Part shown: positions 1 to 10,349 of the stretch, piece after piece
Position numbering within the stretch: position 1 is the stretch's first letter
How the letters are laid out: each line of letters opens with the position of its first letter
Assembly (NCBI GenBank): GCA_963920665.1
Contig: OY987265.1
Coordinates: 20,093,001-20,157,000 of the forward strand
Source: Straminergon stramineum
Lineage: Eukaryota > Streptophyta > Bryopsida > Hypnales > Calliergonaceae
Length of the DNA: 64,000 nt
Reading direction: 5' to 3'
Translations under genes and position numbers: made by a program
The notes under the pieces: model-generated
Seen by the model: the letters and a program-made list of their open reading frames with translations, nothing else
What the model was told of the DNA's origin: nothing
Databases searched by the model: none

Positions 1-299
1 CTGACATGTCCAATGTTTGGCTTCGAATTTTGCATTTTTGGGCAAAAATAGGACTACCTCCCCCCCCCCCCCCCCGCCTTCAAATGGCTAAGGTAGACAC
101 CTAATTGGGAGCAGATTAAAAATAATAAAATCATTTAAAAAATTTTGAAAAAAATTACACAAGGTTTGAAACTATCACATGTACCTTCATTCCAAATTTC
201 ATGCTAGATGGACAAATGATGCAAAAGTTATGAGCAAAAAACCACTTGTCTGAGGGCAAGGGGGACAAAAAATAGGACAAGTGTTTCTTGCAATCACCC
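1..299. mobile_element. Right-hand part of a GGGTGATTGCAAG-ended element
   Basis: The stretch ends in the reverse complement of GGGTGATTGCAAGAAACAC, the terminus seen at both ends of the elements at 12015-12859 and 24673-25407. Its body matches, in reverse orientation, the element that starts at 56882 (shared blocks include ATGATGCAAAAGTTATGAGC and TTGCATTTTTGGG). The left end lies outside the window. The four bases after the end are GAGT, the expected position of a 4-bp target duplication, but the left copy cannot be checked. No coding capacity is seen. Confidence 0.55.
60..75. repeat. Homopolymer C tract (about 16 C)
   Basis: An uninterrupted run of about sixteen C lies inside the repeat at the start of the window. 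The related copy near 57100 has no such run, so it arose after the copies split. Its length should be treated as uncertain, since such runs are prone to sequencing and assembly error. Confidence 0.8.
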
Positions 300-304
300 G
301 AGTA

Positions 305-1078
305 CACCCTTCTAAAATTTCAAAAGAAAAAACTTTATTAATTGCAAGATCATGATGTTGGATTTCAAAAAGAAGTATTTCCAAATCTTTCCAAATGGCT
401 AGATTCCATCTTTCAAACATTTTACTCCCAAAGGTGTAGATCCTATAACTTGCAACTCTCCATATATTGTTGAAGAAATAAGCTAGTAATACATATAAAT
501 TCAAAAAAAATTCATATTCGTAGATGAATAAAATTCTAACTAAAAAGAAGTAGAGAATGATTTAAAATACTAAAATTTTAAGAATCCAATTATGGAATTG
601 AAAAATGCCAATTCCAATGGTTGTAATGTTGTAACAAACAATTTGCATCCTATGATTTTTTTTTAAAAAAAACATTGGAAATTGAGATAAGTAAAGGACT
701 TCAAAGTTTATTTTAGAGTAGAGATTCCGTAATTGCCTACAAATTAAAATTCCTCATAAATTTCATCTTATAAATCAAAATGGAATGATTCCAAGCTATC
801 TACATTTATGTAAATCTAAAAAAAAAATTCCAATTTTTTTTCTTAAAAAAAAGATTTTTTTAGATATCCAAACTACCCAATTGAAGATAAAAACTTCATA
901 TTATACAATGATTTTTTAAACATGTAGTCAAAAGTTACAAAATTGTTATAAGTTAAAGCTACTCCTTGATTGCATATTTTGTAAAACTTTCAAAGATAAA
1001 AAATAAAAATTCTGTTTCTCGTGAGCTGCCCAAATTTTCTATAATGCCAAAGATGTTTTTTGGTCTTTTAGGGGTTAA
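305..1078. repeat. Truncated copy of the TTAA-site repeat family
   Basis: This segment is homologous in the same orientation to about 58000-58786 and in reverse orientation to 52496-53437. Shared landmarks are AATGGCTAGATT/AATGGTTAGATT, GTGTAGATCCTATA, GACTTCAAAGTT, TTTAGAGTAGAGA and the terminal CTTTTAGGGG followed by TTAA at 1075-1078. The left terminus is missing, and the GGGTGATTGCAAG element abuts the left side. No ORF of note. Confidence 0.55.
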
Positions 1079-1244
1079 TATTATCTTCAAAATTGTGTAA
1101 TACCTTCATTTATACAACTTGCCAACTCATATTCCAACTAGGATAAGTAATTAGCAAAGAACAAATGTGAGGATGCAACAATGTATTATGAGATAAGAAC
1201 AACAAATAATACTACTCATAAGACCAAGTGGGAACAAACCTTAG

Positions 1245-1645
1245 GTAGTGTCATTAAGGTAGACACACCTAATTGCAACATCTTCCGTTCCTTGACACCT
1301 AAAAAGTGGTCCTAATTGAGCACTTCCATGACTGAAAACTAGCAAAACTTTTGAAAAAAGCAACCAATGAGAGATGAGGAGTTTTTTGAAGCAACCGATG
1401 AAAGTGGAGACATTTTGTGTTTCGAAGGTGTTCATTCAAGGCCGGTCACTACTATCAGTGCACAGGCTACCCTATGTTTCCAACTCTGAAAATCTGTAAA
1501 ATATTACTAAAGCCTTGAAAAATTATGAAACCACTGAGGTTGCATTTCTCTTGAGTTTGCTAATAACCTCATTTATTGGTCATTCAACCTTTGAGACAGT
1601 GGGACAAGAAAAAGTGTCGCTTTTAGGCACTGTTATACTTATCCT
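1245..1645. repeat. Copy of the AAGGTAGAAACACC-ended repeat
   Basis: The segment starts AAGGTAGACACACCTAAT and matches the element starting at 25972 over most of its length: AGCAACCAATGAGAG / GCAACCAATGAGAGG, GTGTTCATTCAAGG, CAGGCTACCCTATGTT, TTTCTCTTGAGTTTGCTAATAA. The right end is degenerate, near TTTTAGGCACTGTTATAC. Short ORFs here do not look coding. Confidence 0.5.
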
Positions 1646-1983
1646 TACAAGCAGTTTCTTCAGCCTTTACAACCCTGTATGCCACATGTCCTTTCTAAGG
1701 TAGCAGATTTTCTTAAACATATTCAATAAAGCTTCTCTAGGGTCTAGGTCACCTGTCTGAACTTCACTCGTAGCAGTTGACAATGTGCAATTTTTGATTG
1801 CTGAGCACATCCACATGAAGATTCTGGTGATCTACCTGTTCGATTGTTTGTCATCTCCCTCGGGAAATGGCAGAGAATTTGTACCCAAGCGCTGATTGTT
1901 AGATTAAAGTCATTAAACAATTTGGTGGTGAAAATATCTCCAATTCTCCATTGAGCTAGCCAGAACCAACCTAATTTAACTTA

Positions 1984-2129
1984 GGGCAGGCTTCCAGGCT
2001 TCCATGTGGAATCGGGGCCGGTGAAGTCCACCGATCAGCGGTGGAATGGGTGTCCGGTTTTTCTGGAACTCCTTGTCCACCGCTGATCGGTGAACTTCAC
2101 CGGCCCTGACTCCACATGGAAGCCCGCCC
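1984..2129. mobile_element. Tourist-like (PIF/Harbinger) MITE
   Basis: A 146-bp, almost fully palindromic element. Its ends are GGGCAGGCTTCC and the reverse complement of GGGCGGGCTTCC (11 of 12 match), and it is flanked on both sides by the trinucleotide TTA (1981-1983 and 2130-2132). The arms contain GGGGCCGGTGAAGTCCACCG / GGGCCGGTGAAGTTCACCG and GATCAGCGGTGGA. A 3-bp TTA duplication with G-rich TIRs is the hallmark of PIF/Harbinger MITEs. It has no coding capacity and would be moved in trans. Confidence 0.8.
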
Positions 2130-2297
2130 TTACGCAGGGTCGGTTTATACACAAATCAAGAGATACAAATAAAAGATTCTCAAATAAAAGATTCGGAAAC
2201 ACCCTCGTGGATCAGGTTGGAACATTTCTAAGCTCTTGATTAATGGCCTGGTCCCAAGTGTAAAGCCAATCTTACTAGATGGAAATTTTTAAATAAA

Positions 2298-2558
2298 TTA
2301 GAACTTGTTAATTTGGGGGAGAACTGAACCTGAAATGTCTGGAAGTCCAACAACTATTGGATCTGCTCTCGGAATGGCCTTTACACTTCTCAACTCCTGT
2401 TCCAATTGCCAAGCTGTTAAGTTATGCAGAGATTTCTGCTTTCCACTCTCACCAATAAGATGATTCTTGTTCTGCAATATTCTTAACCCTTGTAAGTTAT
2501 ACCAGCACGTTTTCCTTTGGGAATTGGAATTAGCGTTGCTCACATTATATGAACATGA
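2298..2558 (-). CDS. Possible terminal exon, unidentified
   Basis: An open frame on the minus strand has a coding-like composition; its last part reads TAWQLEQELRSVKAIPRADP and ends LPQINKF-stop. An intron-like acceptor (TATTGCAG) precedes an in-frame segment beginning NKNHLIGESG. No ATG opens the frame, so if real it is an internal or last exon. I do not recognise the family. It may be linked to the minus-strand ORF at 2829-3035. Chance openness is possible at this length. Confidence 0.22.
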   Translation of the reverse strand, partial: SCSYNVSNANSNSQRKTCWYNLQGLRILQNKNHLIGESGKQKSLHNLTAWQLEQELRSVKAIPRADPIVVGLPDISGSVLPQINKF

Positions 2559-2828
2559 TTAGCCCATGCTAATTCCATGCATAGTCAATTACATAGCTTC
2601 ACTTGGAACGTAGCTAGAATGCATCGGAATTTCTATTACATGATTCCATTAATTCGTTTGTAAGCACTGGATTACTGCAAGTGAAAATATAAATCAATAT
2701 CTTCCTGTACGTCCATTTCCACATCATTTGGCATATATGAATTGGAATAATGAACTAGCATTATTCGAAAGCAATTAGAGCTGCTAATTTAAACTGAAAT
2801 CTAATTAATTCCAGAGACTGAGAGCTCT

Positions 2829-3035
2829 TCATGTTGGTCTCTTCTCCCTCGTTCCAATCAAAAAATCAGCAGCCTGCGGCTCATCCTCCAGCAAGCTAGG
2901 CCGGCCGGCCGGCTTGTTGGAACGCACGCAAAGCAGGTGGCGGGGGGTTCCACCAAATGGATCCTCAATCTCGATGGCTGAGCCGGCACTGGATGAAGCA
3001 GAATATTTACCAGTTGCCCATGGCTCTTGTCGCAT
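2829..3035 (-). CDS. Small unidentified ORF, possible exon
   Basis: A 68-codon minus-strand frame with an ATG at 3035 lies in a local GC-rich island that includes a CCGGCCGGCCGGC palindrome. The predicted peptide contains EIEDPFGGTPRHLLC and ends EPQAADFLIGTREKRPT. No domain is recognised. It could be an upstream exon of a minus-strand gene whose last exon is at 2298-2558, or a chance frame in GC-rich DNA. Confidence 0.2.
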   Translation of the reverse strand: MRQEPWATGKYSASSSAGSAIEIEDPFGGTPRHLLCVRSNKPAGRPSLLEDEPQAADFLIGTREKRPT

Positions 3036-3365
3036 CGGGAAACCCTTGCCGATGAGACGAAGTTAACTTATTGCATGCTACCACGGCGTCACAGTGAGTA
3101 GTTTATTCACTGCAGTACTGATTTGTCTGACTTACGTTAGTTGCATTCTAGGGTGGATTCTAGGAGTGGAGCCCTGGAGGTCCTCGTGTTTAAAGCGAGA
3201 GAGGGAGGCGACGGGGACCACTCAACTGGCAGTTAACCTTTCCTTCTTCTTTTGATCGACTGGCACTGACTTAACCTTTTCTACAATTATATATATTCTC
3301 AATAAGACAATAAGTTCTGACTGATTTTACCTTTTCTGTGGAGTTTCTTCTGCTACATAACTGAA

Positions 3366-3437
3366 CCCCTAAAAGGACCAGGGGTGCAAAATATAGTGTT
3401 GCAGAAGCCACCTGGTGGCCTTATGGTCCTGCAGGGG
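3366..3437. mobile_element. Minimal 72-bp TTAA-site element
   Basis: A very short inverted-repeat unit: it starts CCCCTAAAAGGACCA and ends TGGTCCTGCAGGGG, followed by TTAA at 3438-3441 and preceded by TGAA (one change from TTAA). The ends match the terminal CCCCTAAA of the larger element at 52496-53437. It is probably an internally deleted member of that family. Confidence 0.5.
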
Positions 3438-3441
3438 TTAA

Positions 3442-3525
3442 GAGCATCCCCACAAGGGACTTCCCTATCCCTATGCTCCCTCTTCATCCAGGCACAAAGA
3501 TGGGGATAGGGAAGCAAAGCCCCAC
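3442..3525. repeat. Palindromic segment with GAGCATC start
   Basis: It starts GAGCATCCCCAC, like the PIF-type element ends at 26369 and 27702, and folds back on itself (GGGACTTCCCTATCCC against GGGGATAGGGAAGC). It abuts the TTAA of the preceding element. The right boundary and any target duplication could not be fixed. It is probably a MITE fragment. Confidence 0.35.
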
Positions 3526-3834
3526 CAGTTCTTCCTCAACAATTTGCTATTTCAAGCAATTCAACTATCTGTGGGAGATAGGAAGTCATAACCCAAGTTG
3601 GAGATTATTGTCACCATTGCTTACTGCAAATGACAAGATGGCATCAAGTAATGTACAGGTACAAACAAGATCCAGGATCATTGAACACAAATTGGAAAAA
3701 AGAATCCTACCAAGATGTTAGCAATTGTATGCAATTGCTTTGAGAATTTTTAGAGACTGTATGAATATCAAACTATAAATCTTCAAAGTAGAGGTCATAG
3801 GAACACTTGGGTATTGACAGTAGACTACCCTTAA

Positions 3835-4404
3835 CCCCGAAAGAATTGAGGCACATTTCGAACACAAATTGTGAAAAGTTGCTACTTTTTAGGTCAATGA
3901 ATTTTTTATTTTTTCTTTCAAAATTTTATTGATCAAATTTGAACATATTAGACTACTATGGGAATGTTTGGAAAAAAAACTTAGAAACTTTGACCTCATA
4001 GATTGAAAGATAATTACATAAGTTTGGATTTAGAAGAAAATGGATTTCTTCGACCTTGTCCAGTAGGGCCAACATACTTTAATTTCTCCTAGAGTGAGAT
4101 TTTTACACTTCACATAGTTTTTTTTTTACATTTGCATCTAGAATCATATAAGTTATGTACCTACCAAATTTCATCATTAGAGAAGTTTTGCACATGTTGT
4201 CTAAAGTTGCTCAGGCTGCTCAAAATGTTCAAGGCAACATAAATTTTAATCTAAGAATATGATTGAAAAAAAGTTATACTTCTACTAAGGGATACAAGTT
4301 CACACCTTGTGTCAAAATTTTATGAAAATGTGACCAAAATCACCTTCATATGTAACTACCCGGGATCTTTTATGTATGTTGAACAATCAATTGGACCTTT
4401 AGGG
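3835..4404. mobile_element. TTAA-flanked non-autonomous element (570 bp)
   Basis: The segment is bounded by TTAA at 3831-3834 and 4405-4408. It starts CCCCGAAAGAATTG and ends in the reverse complement of CCCTAAAGGTCCAATTG, a degenerate version of the family TIR CCCCTAAAGGACCA. A shared block downstream of the left end, AAATTGTGAAAA, also occurs after the left end at 9343. No ORF is visible. It is assigned to the TTAA-site family by ends and target. Confidence 0.5.
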
Positions 4405-4594
4405 TTAATGAGAAATCTTTGAAATACAAAATTCTTCAACTCCCTTTGATATACTTTTAGAAATTAGTGTTGACTTAACTCCACATTGTTGAAGGGGACC
4501 AAAAGTGTCCTCACATATTTTCAAGCCCAATTCAAAATGTTGTAACTTTTGCATTGAATGTTTGATTTCAAGAAAACTTGTTGTGAAATTTGTA

Positions 4595-4985
4595 CTCTCT
4601 CTTCTAGTTTGTGTGGTAAAATTTTCAGATCAATCCAAGATGTACCGATTTTTGGGAGGCCAATCAAAGTTCATAAGTTCAATTCGAGTTCACCAAATTG
4701 CATTTGATGGCTTCAATTTTGGGGGCTTGTATCTTCTTCATCTAATGTGTTATGTTCCCCTGAATTCTAGTTATTGTAGTAAAATTTTCATGTCAATCCA
4801 AGTTGTTTTGAATGTTTGGGAGCAATTCAATGTTCAATATCTTGACATTTTTGGATTACAGTGAACTTTGGCAGCTTGTTTCTTCTTCATGTAGTGTTTG
4901 TTTTCAATAAAGATTTTTGGAATAGTTGCATATACCACTCTAGTTTGTGCAGCCAAAATTTCATATCAATCCAAGAAGTTATGAG
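4595..4985. repeat. Degenerate tandem repeat, unit about 165-173 bp, three copies
   Basis: The phrase TCTAGTT..TGT...TAAAATTTTCA..TCAATCCAAG recurs near 4604, 4768 and 4940, each followed by a poorly conserved spacer with TTTCTTCTTCAT-like text. The copies are diverged, indicating an old array. Confidence 0.45.
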
Positions 4986-4989
4986 CGAC

Positions 4990-7717
4990 TGAGAAGCATT
5001 TTAGTAGAAGGAGGTTTAGTCTTAGATGTGTTTTTTGCAACTTTTTTTTTTCTATTTTTTGACATTTGAAAGCCATATTGCAGACACACAATGAGTCAAT
5101 TGAATGAATTTTTTTAACCAATGTTTTTGTATGTTGGTTTTGAATCACTTTATAGTTTAAAAATTTTTCATTTGAGTAGGTTTAGGAATCAAATTTCACC
5201 TCCAAATGTGTTTCTAGGAAACTTTCCGCATCCTTTTCCAACACTAAAACATTATAATATTGCAATCTACACAGTCAAATGACTCCAAATTTGATTCACA
5301 TCATCAACACCATATAAACTACAAGATTGTATGGTTGAGATCTCCATAACTCAGTGACATTTAGATCATAACACTTCAAAAGCAATGATGTTTTTGAACC
5401 CATTTAGGCCTTAGGGGATGAGGTGTTTAAAGAGGAAAATTTGTTGAAATTGGGTCAATGGACTGGCTTTGGACACCCCTAACTTAGTTTCGCTGTCTCC
5501 AAAGGGTAGTGTTGCAGAGGGGTACCGGTATGCCTACCTTAAAATGAATGTTAGGTTTACCACAACAGAGTTTTGACCTAATTTCTGTGACCTGTTGCAT
5601 TTGCAGACTGCGGTGTGGAAGGGGAATAAGATAAGTACGTACAGTCCAGTATATATTCAACTGTGCATAATTATTCAACTGTGCGTTAGAAATTGCATTG
5701 TATGATTAGTTGATTGGTTCGTCTGGGGCATCTACTGATACGCCATTACTGATTCTGTCTATTAAGGCCAGCATGTAGTATTTCGTTCGTATATCCGCCG
5801 ATTTTTCAAACTGCCAGCATTAGTTCAATCAAGCAATTCTACGTTCCACCACTGAGACATGATCTCTGTCGCGCTGCACGAAGAATGAGGCTGGCTCGGC
5901 AGCCAGCTGACTCGAAGGAGCAATCGAAGCATGATTAGAGATTGCATTGTCAGCAGATTTCTTGGATTCGCTTATTCTTCTGTCCCCTACTATCCTGAAT
6001 AATAAGTTAACTATGTGAACCGTAAAACCGACCTTATAATAATCTCAGTGTACCATATGTAGGCATCCGGCCAAGAGCAAATGCATGCTGAAAATGAAAA
6101 TGGTTGCAAGCGTAAATTTTGGATGCACGATGAATTAGTTATTAATTTTCAAAGGAGAAGGAGTCGAAAATCCACGTGGTGCATAAGGAGAAAATATTCT
6201 TATTGACTAAACAGTGCCCTGGCAAGAGGTTAAATTGAAAATGATTTTTACCAAAAACTATCCCCATTTTAAGCTGCTATTTTCAAATTACCATGCATGC
6301 TCACATTCACTAGTCAAAATGGCTCACAACTCCCATCTTTGTGGCTACATCGATTGTGCTATTATTTCATAATGCTAAAGTTTACAGTTCATTAAAAACA
6401 TTGTATCAATTTTCTTTCGTGAGGAGCAAGATCATCTCCTACAACGCAGCTGCGTCCACATGAGCTCTCCAATGAACCAAAAACTACATTAGGACGGAAG
6501 TTCTGAACTCAAGTATACCACCACGTAGCAATATATTTTAGAACCTTGACTAGTAAGCCAGCCTCCCAGCGCTTGAAGGCTAATTATTTTGTCCATTGTG
6601 ATTATTATTGCAGCAGTAGAATTGAACATTTCAGTGCTCATTTTGCATTGTAAGGAGTGATTCCGTGATTGTAACGTTATAAGGTGTGAAAAGAGGCCAG
6701 CTCCCTGAGTGGACGGACATGCAGCTGCTCAATCCCTGTAATTTGGTGAAAACTTCAGATTCACATGGTCCTCGTCGTTGTTTCCCGGCCTAACTTATTA
6801 TCATCTGGCAAGCTCCAGAATCCAGGTCACTTGATGCAGAAGAAGTAGACGCTGCAGACTCTTACAGATGCAACCTGCAGGGGCTTTCACAGACCATCCC
6901 TGCACCCCATTATTGTACCGGCGTCTGGGAGTTCCCATGCTTGTCTCTGGAACCTACTGGAATCTTGACGTATTAATTTTAAGTGCATATCAGAGCAATA
7001 CTTTTTTCTCTTGGAATATATAGACTACGTAGCTTGAAGCAAAATTTCAAGAGTTCCAACTTAAGATCGACTACAATCCGAGGCTTAAAATTCATGAAGA
7101 GGAATCACATATTCCACACCAGCTTCATGTGATCCGATGGTTCGATCTTCGCCCCTGCTATTGATCGATCAATACCTGGAAATCAAGCCAACAATTGGCT
7201 TGCACTGAATCAGGCCAACAACGAAAACGAGGAGCAACAAATTGTACCATATCTTCCTTTCTATTGACAGTTGTGTGTGGATTGAAATGCTTTCGGGTAC
7301 AGGGAGTGCAGGAATGCATTAATCACGACGTGGCTAATTCGATAGATCCATAGAAAGCACTGTCGTTCTTTCAGATAAGATCAGTGTCCACAATTAATTT
7401 TTCTGAGAGCACAATGACATGTCCATTGACTTGGATTCCTTTCTATTTTCAGTCTTGCCAGGATTGTAATGCATTTTGAACAGCTATTGGTGGTTGATCG
7501 CAGGTGCAAACGGAGTGCATTTCAGCTCATCTAATTCCATAAATTCGTAGACTGTCTATGCTGTCGTTATTTTTCTGTGGAAAATTTCTAGTTAAGTGAG
7601 TTTGTGAGTCCATGGCTGAGTAGTTCAAGCTGCAAATGAATATGTGACCCCAGTCGGATAGGTCGAATTGAAAACCTTCTTGCCCCAAATTAAAGCATCA
7701 GAGCAAGGTAAGGTTCC
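4990..7717. other. Intergenic DNA without recognisable genes
   Basis: From about 4990 to 5480 the sequence is AT-rich and repeat-like. From about 5480 to 7700 it is more mixed in composition and shows no clear repeats, TIRs or long frames. This stretch may contain upstream or regulatory DNA of the ORF at 7718, but no promoter element can be assigned with confidence. Confidence 0.5.
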
Positions 7718-8146
7718 ATGGAAACTCTCCCTAGCGCCTCCGGCATGGCTGACAAGCTCCAATGCCTGGACCTGGAGGATGAAGGCCTAAGCGCGACACA
7801 TGGGATGTCGAAGTCACGCTGGTCGATCCGCAGGCAGCGAAGAAGACGGCGTGTGCGAGTGCAGGTGTGGCCCGTGATGGAGTTCCTGCGCAGCTTCCGT
7901 CAGTCCATGGCTCGCTCCAGTGCTCATCAATCTCCGAGGATGGATCCGCGTCTGCCGGGGAGCAAGCTGGGAATCTTCCTGGCCAAGCTGCACTTCCTCT
8001 CCAGCCAAAGAGCTCGCAGGATTCACAGCTACCAGGGTTCGCATCACAAGTTGGACGACCCAGGCGTCCGGCCTCTTCTACCTTGTACTGCATCTCTTCC
8101 AGTGGCTTCGTGTAAAACTAAAAGCAGTTCCAATTTCTGGCTTTGA
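7718..8146 (+). CDS. Hypothetical 142-residue protein, Arg-rich
   Basis: The frame opens at an ATG in the context TTCCATGG and ends in TGA at 8144-8146. Codons mostly end in G or C for the first two thirds (AAGCTGGGAATCTTCCTGGC and similar), unlike the AT-rich surroundings, which suggests real selection on coding. The product has an acidic start (ADKLQCLDLEDEG), a strongly basic block around residues 33-50 (RRQRRRRRVRVQVW), then MEFLRSFRQSMARSS and LGIFLAKLHFLSSQRARR. No known family is recognised. The last 35 residues lose the codon bias, so a donor splice site or frameshift may lie near 8050. Other frames are also open here, which lowers certainty. Confidence 0.4.
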   Translation: METLPSASGMADKLQCLDLEDEGLSATHGMSKSRWSIRRQRRRRRVRVQVWPVMEFLRSFRQSMARSSAHQSPRMDPRLPGSKLGIFLAKLHFLSSQRARRIHSYQGSHHKLDDPGVRPLLPCTASLPVASCKTKSSSNFWL

Positions 8147-8843
8147 TGTGCTCTACTAGAATTTGGAGGGTCTAGCAACCTTTACAGCGACGTTTATAGC
8201 TACTTTTGTAGCTACATGCAAAGTCTTGGAGTTCACATGCTTTAGAAACATTTGGAAGATGCTTTAGCAAAAGTTTCAGCTTAACATGGACTGCTACAAA
8301 CGTTGCTTTAGGGGTGAATTCTAGTAGTTGATTTTGTTTAAGGATGTGGTGGTCATCCAATTCAGTCATGGCTCTTGGCTGCACTTTAGAACCTCAATTT
8401 GTGCTTGTAAAATTGTGTTCGTGATCTGCTTTAGTCGATTGGGTGAGGCTCAAAGTTTACCCAATTTTCCCTGTGTTCTACAATCAACCTCAAGCTTGCT
8501 TATGATAACAAGTTTCAGTATTGGAGTACGAGTTCTGCTTCTATTATTGTAGCATAATTTGGGTTCAAAATTGGGTCGTTATTCTACCATAAATTCGTCT
8601 GTTGATCTGTGGTGGTAAAATCAGGTAGCCCAACCTTGGTTGCTTTGATTCCATCTCTTCAACTGACGTGTTTGAGTTATGGAGTTGAGGACTTCAGCGC
8701 TGGAAGGTGTGAGAAGTGGTATTGGATACAATGTCAGGTTGTTTCATTGAAAACTTTTTGGATGATCAAATGATTCACGTTGAGCAAAAGGTTTAATGGA
8801 TAATCTTACAATGCATGTGATGTCATAACAAAAAATGGGATAT

Positions 8844-8883
8844 GATTTGGATTTGGATTTGGATTTGGATCTGGATCTGGATC
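8844..8883. repeat. Hexamer microsatellite (GATTTG then GATCTG)
   Basis: Four GATTTG-type units are followed by GATCTG-type units. The switch in the middle shows a single C/T change that was itself amplified. Confidence 0.85.
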
Positions 8884-9342
8884 AATGAATGGTATGCAAC
8901 ACATTACTTTTGCTAGTGTAAATCAGGAAGCTATTTAAAGGATTGATCGATGTTCAATGCTCCCTTCTTCAAAATTCTTGAACTCAAGATTTGAGTGATT
9001 GATTGTGTATTTAAGAAAGATATCAGACGATAGGAACATCTTGGGTACTGCAATTCTTTCTTGAAGCAAAATGGTTGTAAGGCATCAGGAGTTCCTTTCA
9101 AGAATGAATGTTACGGATGCTTTGAAAACTAGGACTAGGAAATTTGAGAAACTTAACTCACACCCCATGTTGTGGATGTTTACTCAAGTCTCATGTGTCG
9201 AATGTTTGGTCATCCCAAGTGGTCACCAGGTTTCGACATTGTCAATGACAGGATTCAGCAAGAGAGTTTGCATTGAAGGGAGCACGGGGATCCAAGATGT
9301 TACAATGGATCGGTCTGATGAACTTTCATAAAAGTATCTTAA

Positions 9343-9412
9343 CCCTAAAATTCGTAAACTTCATCATTGTTTCAGGCATAAATTGTGAAAAAAAATCATT
9401 TTCTACTGCACT
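9343..9412. repeat. Left end of a TTAA-site element
   Basis: TTAA at 9339-9342 is followed by CCCTAAAATTCG and then AAATTGTGAAAA, the layout seen at the left end of the 3835-4404 element. No matching right end is found downstream, so this is a truncated copy. Confidence 0.35.
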
Positions 9413-9460
9413 GAGGGGAGGAGGGGAGGAGGGGAGGAGGGGAGGAGGGGAGGAGAGGAG
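9413..9460. repeat. GAGGGGAG minisatellite, G-quadruplex prone
   Basis: About five perfect copies of the 8-mer GAGGGGAG are followed by one GAGAGGAG variant. At least five GGGG runs are spaced by four bases on the plus strand, which satisfies the usual G-quadruplex pattern. Confidence 0.9.
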
Positions 9461-10349
9461 TTTATTATTAATTATAAAATGACAAAATCAATCCTAGAAA
9501 TTGTACTTAACTACTATGGGAATGTGTGGAATTATCTTGGAAACTTGGTTGTGAGGAATATCCACACCCTAAGTTAGGTTGTTTGTTTTGTTTTGTTTAT
9601 TTGTTACTTTGAGATCTTTGGGACCTTATATCTCCTAGTCGCATTTTTCATATTGTCGGAAAGCTCTTTGTGAGGAGGGGTGCAAGGGTTTTGTTTCGTG
9701 ATGTACATACTCATACTGTAAAGTTATGAATTTTTGAATTAGAAAAATTAGAAGATTACTTTTATGCATTCACATCAAAAGAATGCATCGATGAAGTTCT
9801 AATTAAGCTATTAAATGAGAAACAATCCTAATGTCTTTTGCAGCTACAATTCCAAGAGCAAATTATCCTCAACGACCATATTTCTTTTATGGTTGTTTAG
9901 GATGTGGAATCCTCAAATTATCACTAGTTGCAAATGTCCTATGCAACCAAAAAAACAATTGTTCTTTGCAGTCACAAAACCTTCATTTTTCTTCTAGTGA
10001 TATGGTCAATGCATAGAATTTTCAAAATATTTTATTCTAAAAAGATCAAGCACATTATATTTTGCAAAGAAGGAGATCTAAAAAATGGAGAATTTCAACA
10101 AATTAGGTATTTAATTTGGAAATAACATGAGAATGGCTTAAAAAATAAAAATGGACATATATAACAATTTTGTGACAATGGTTGTTTAATGAAAGAAATA
10201 CCAATGGAAATCATTTTCTCCATATTAGTGCTTAGTAGACTTTCATCCAATGTGGAATTCATTATTTTAAAATTTCTTCATGTATAGCTATATGTAGATT
10301 AAAAGACTACCTTCTCCTATATTGAGTTCTGAATTCTTTAGAATGGATA

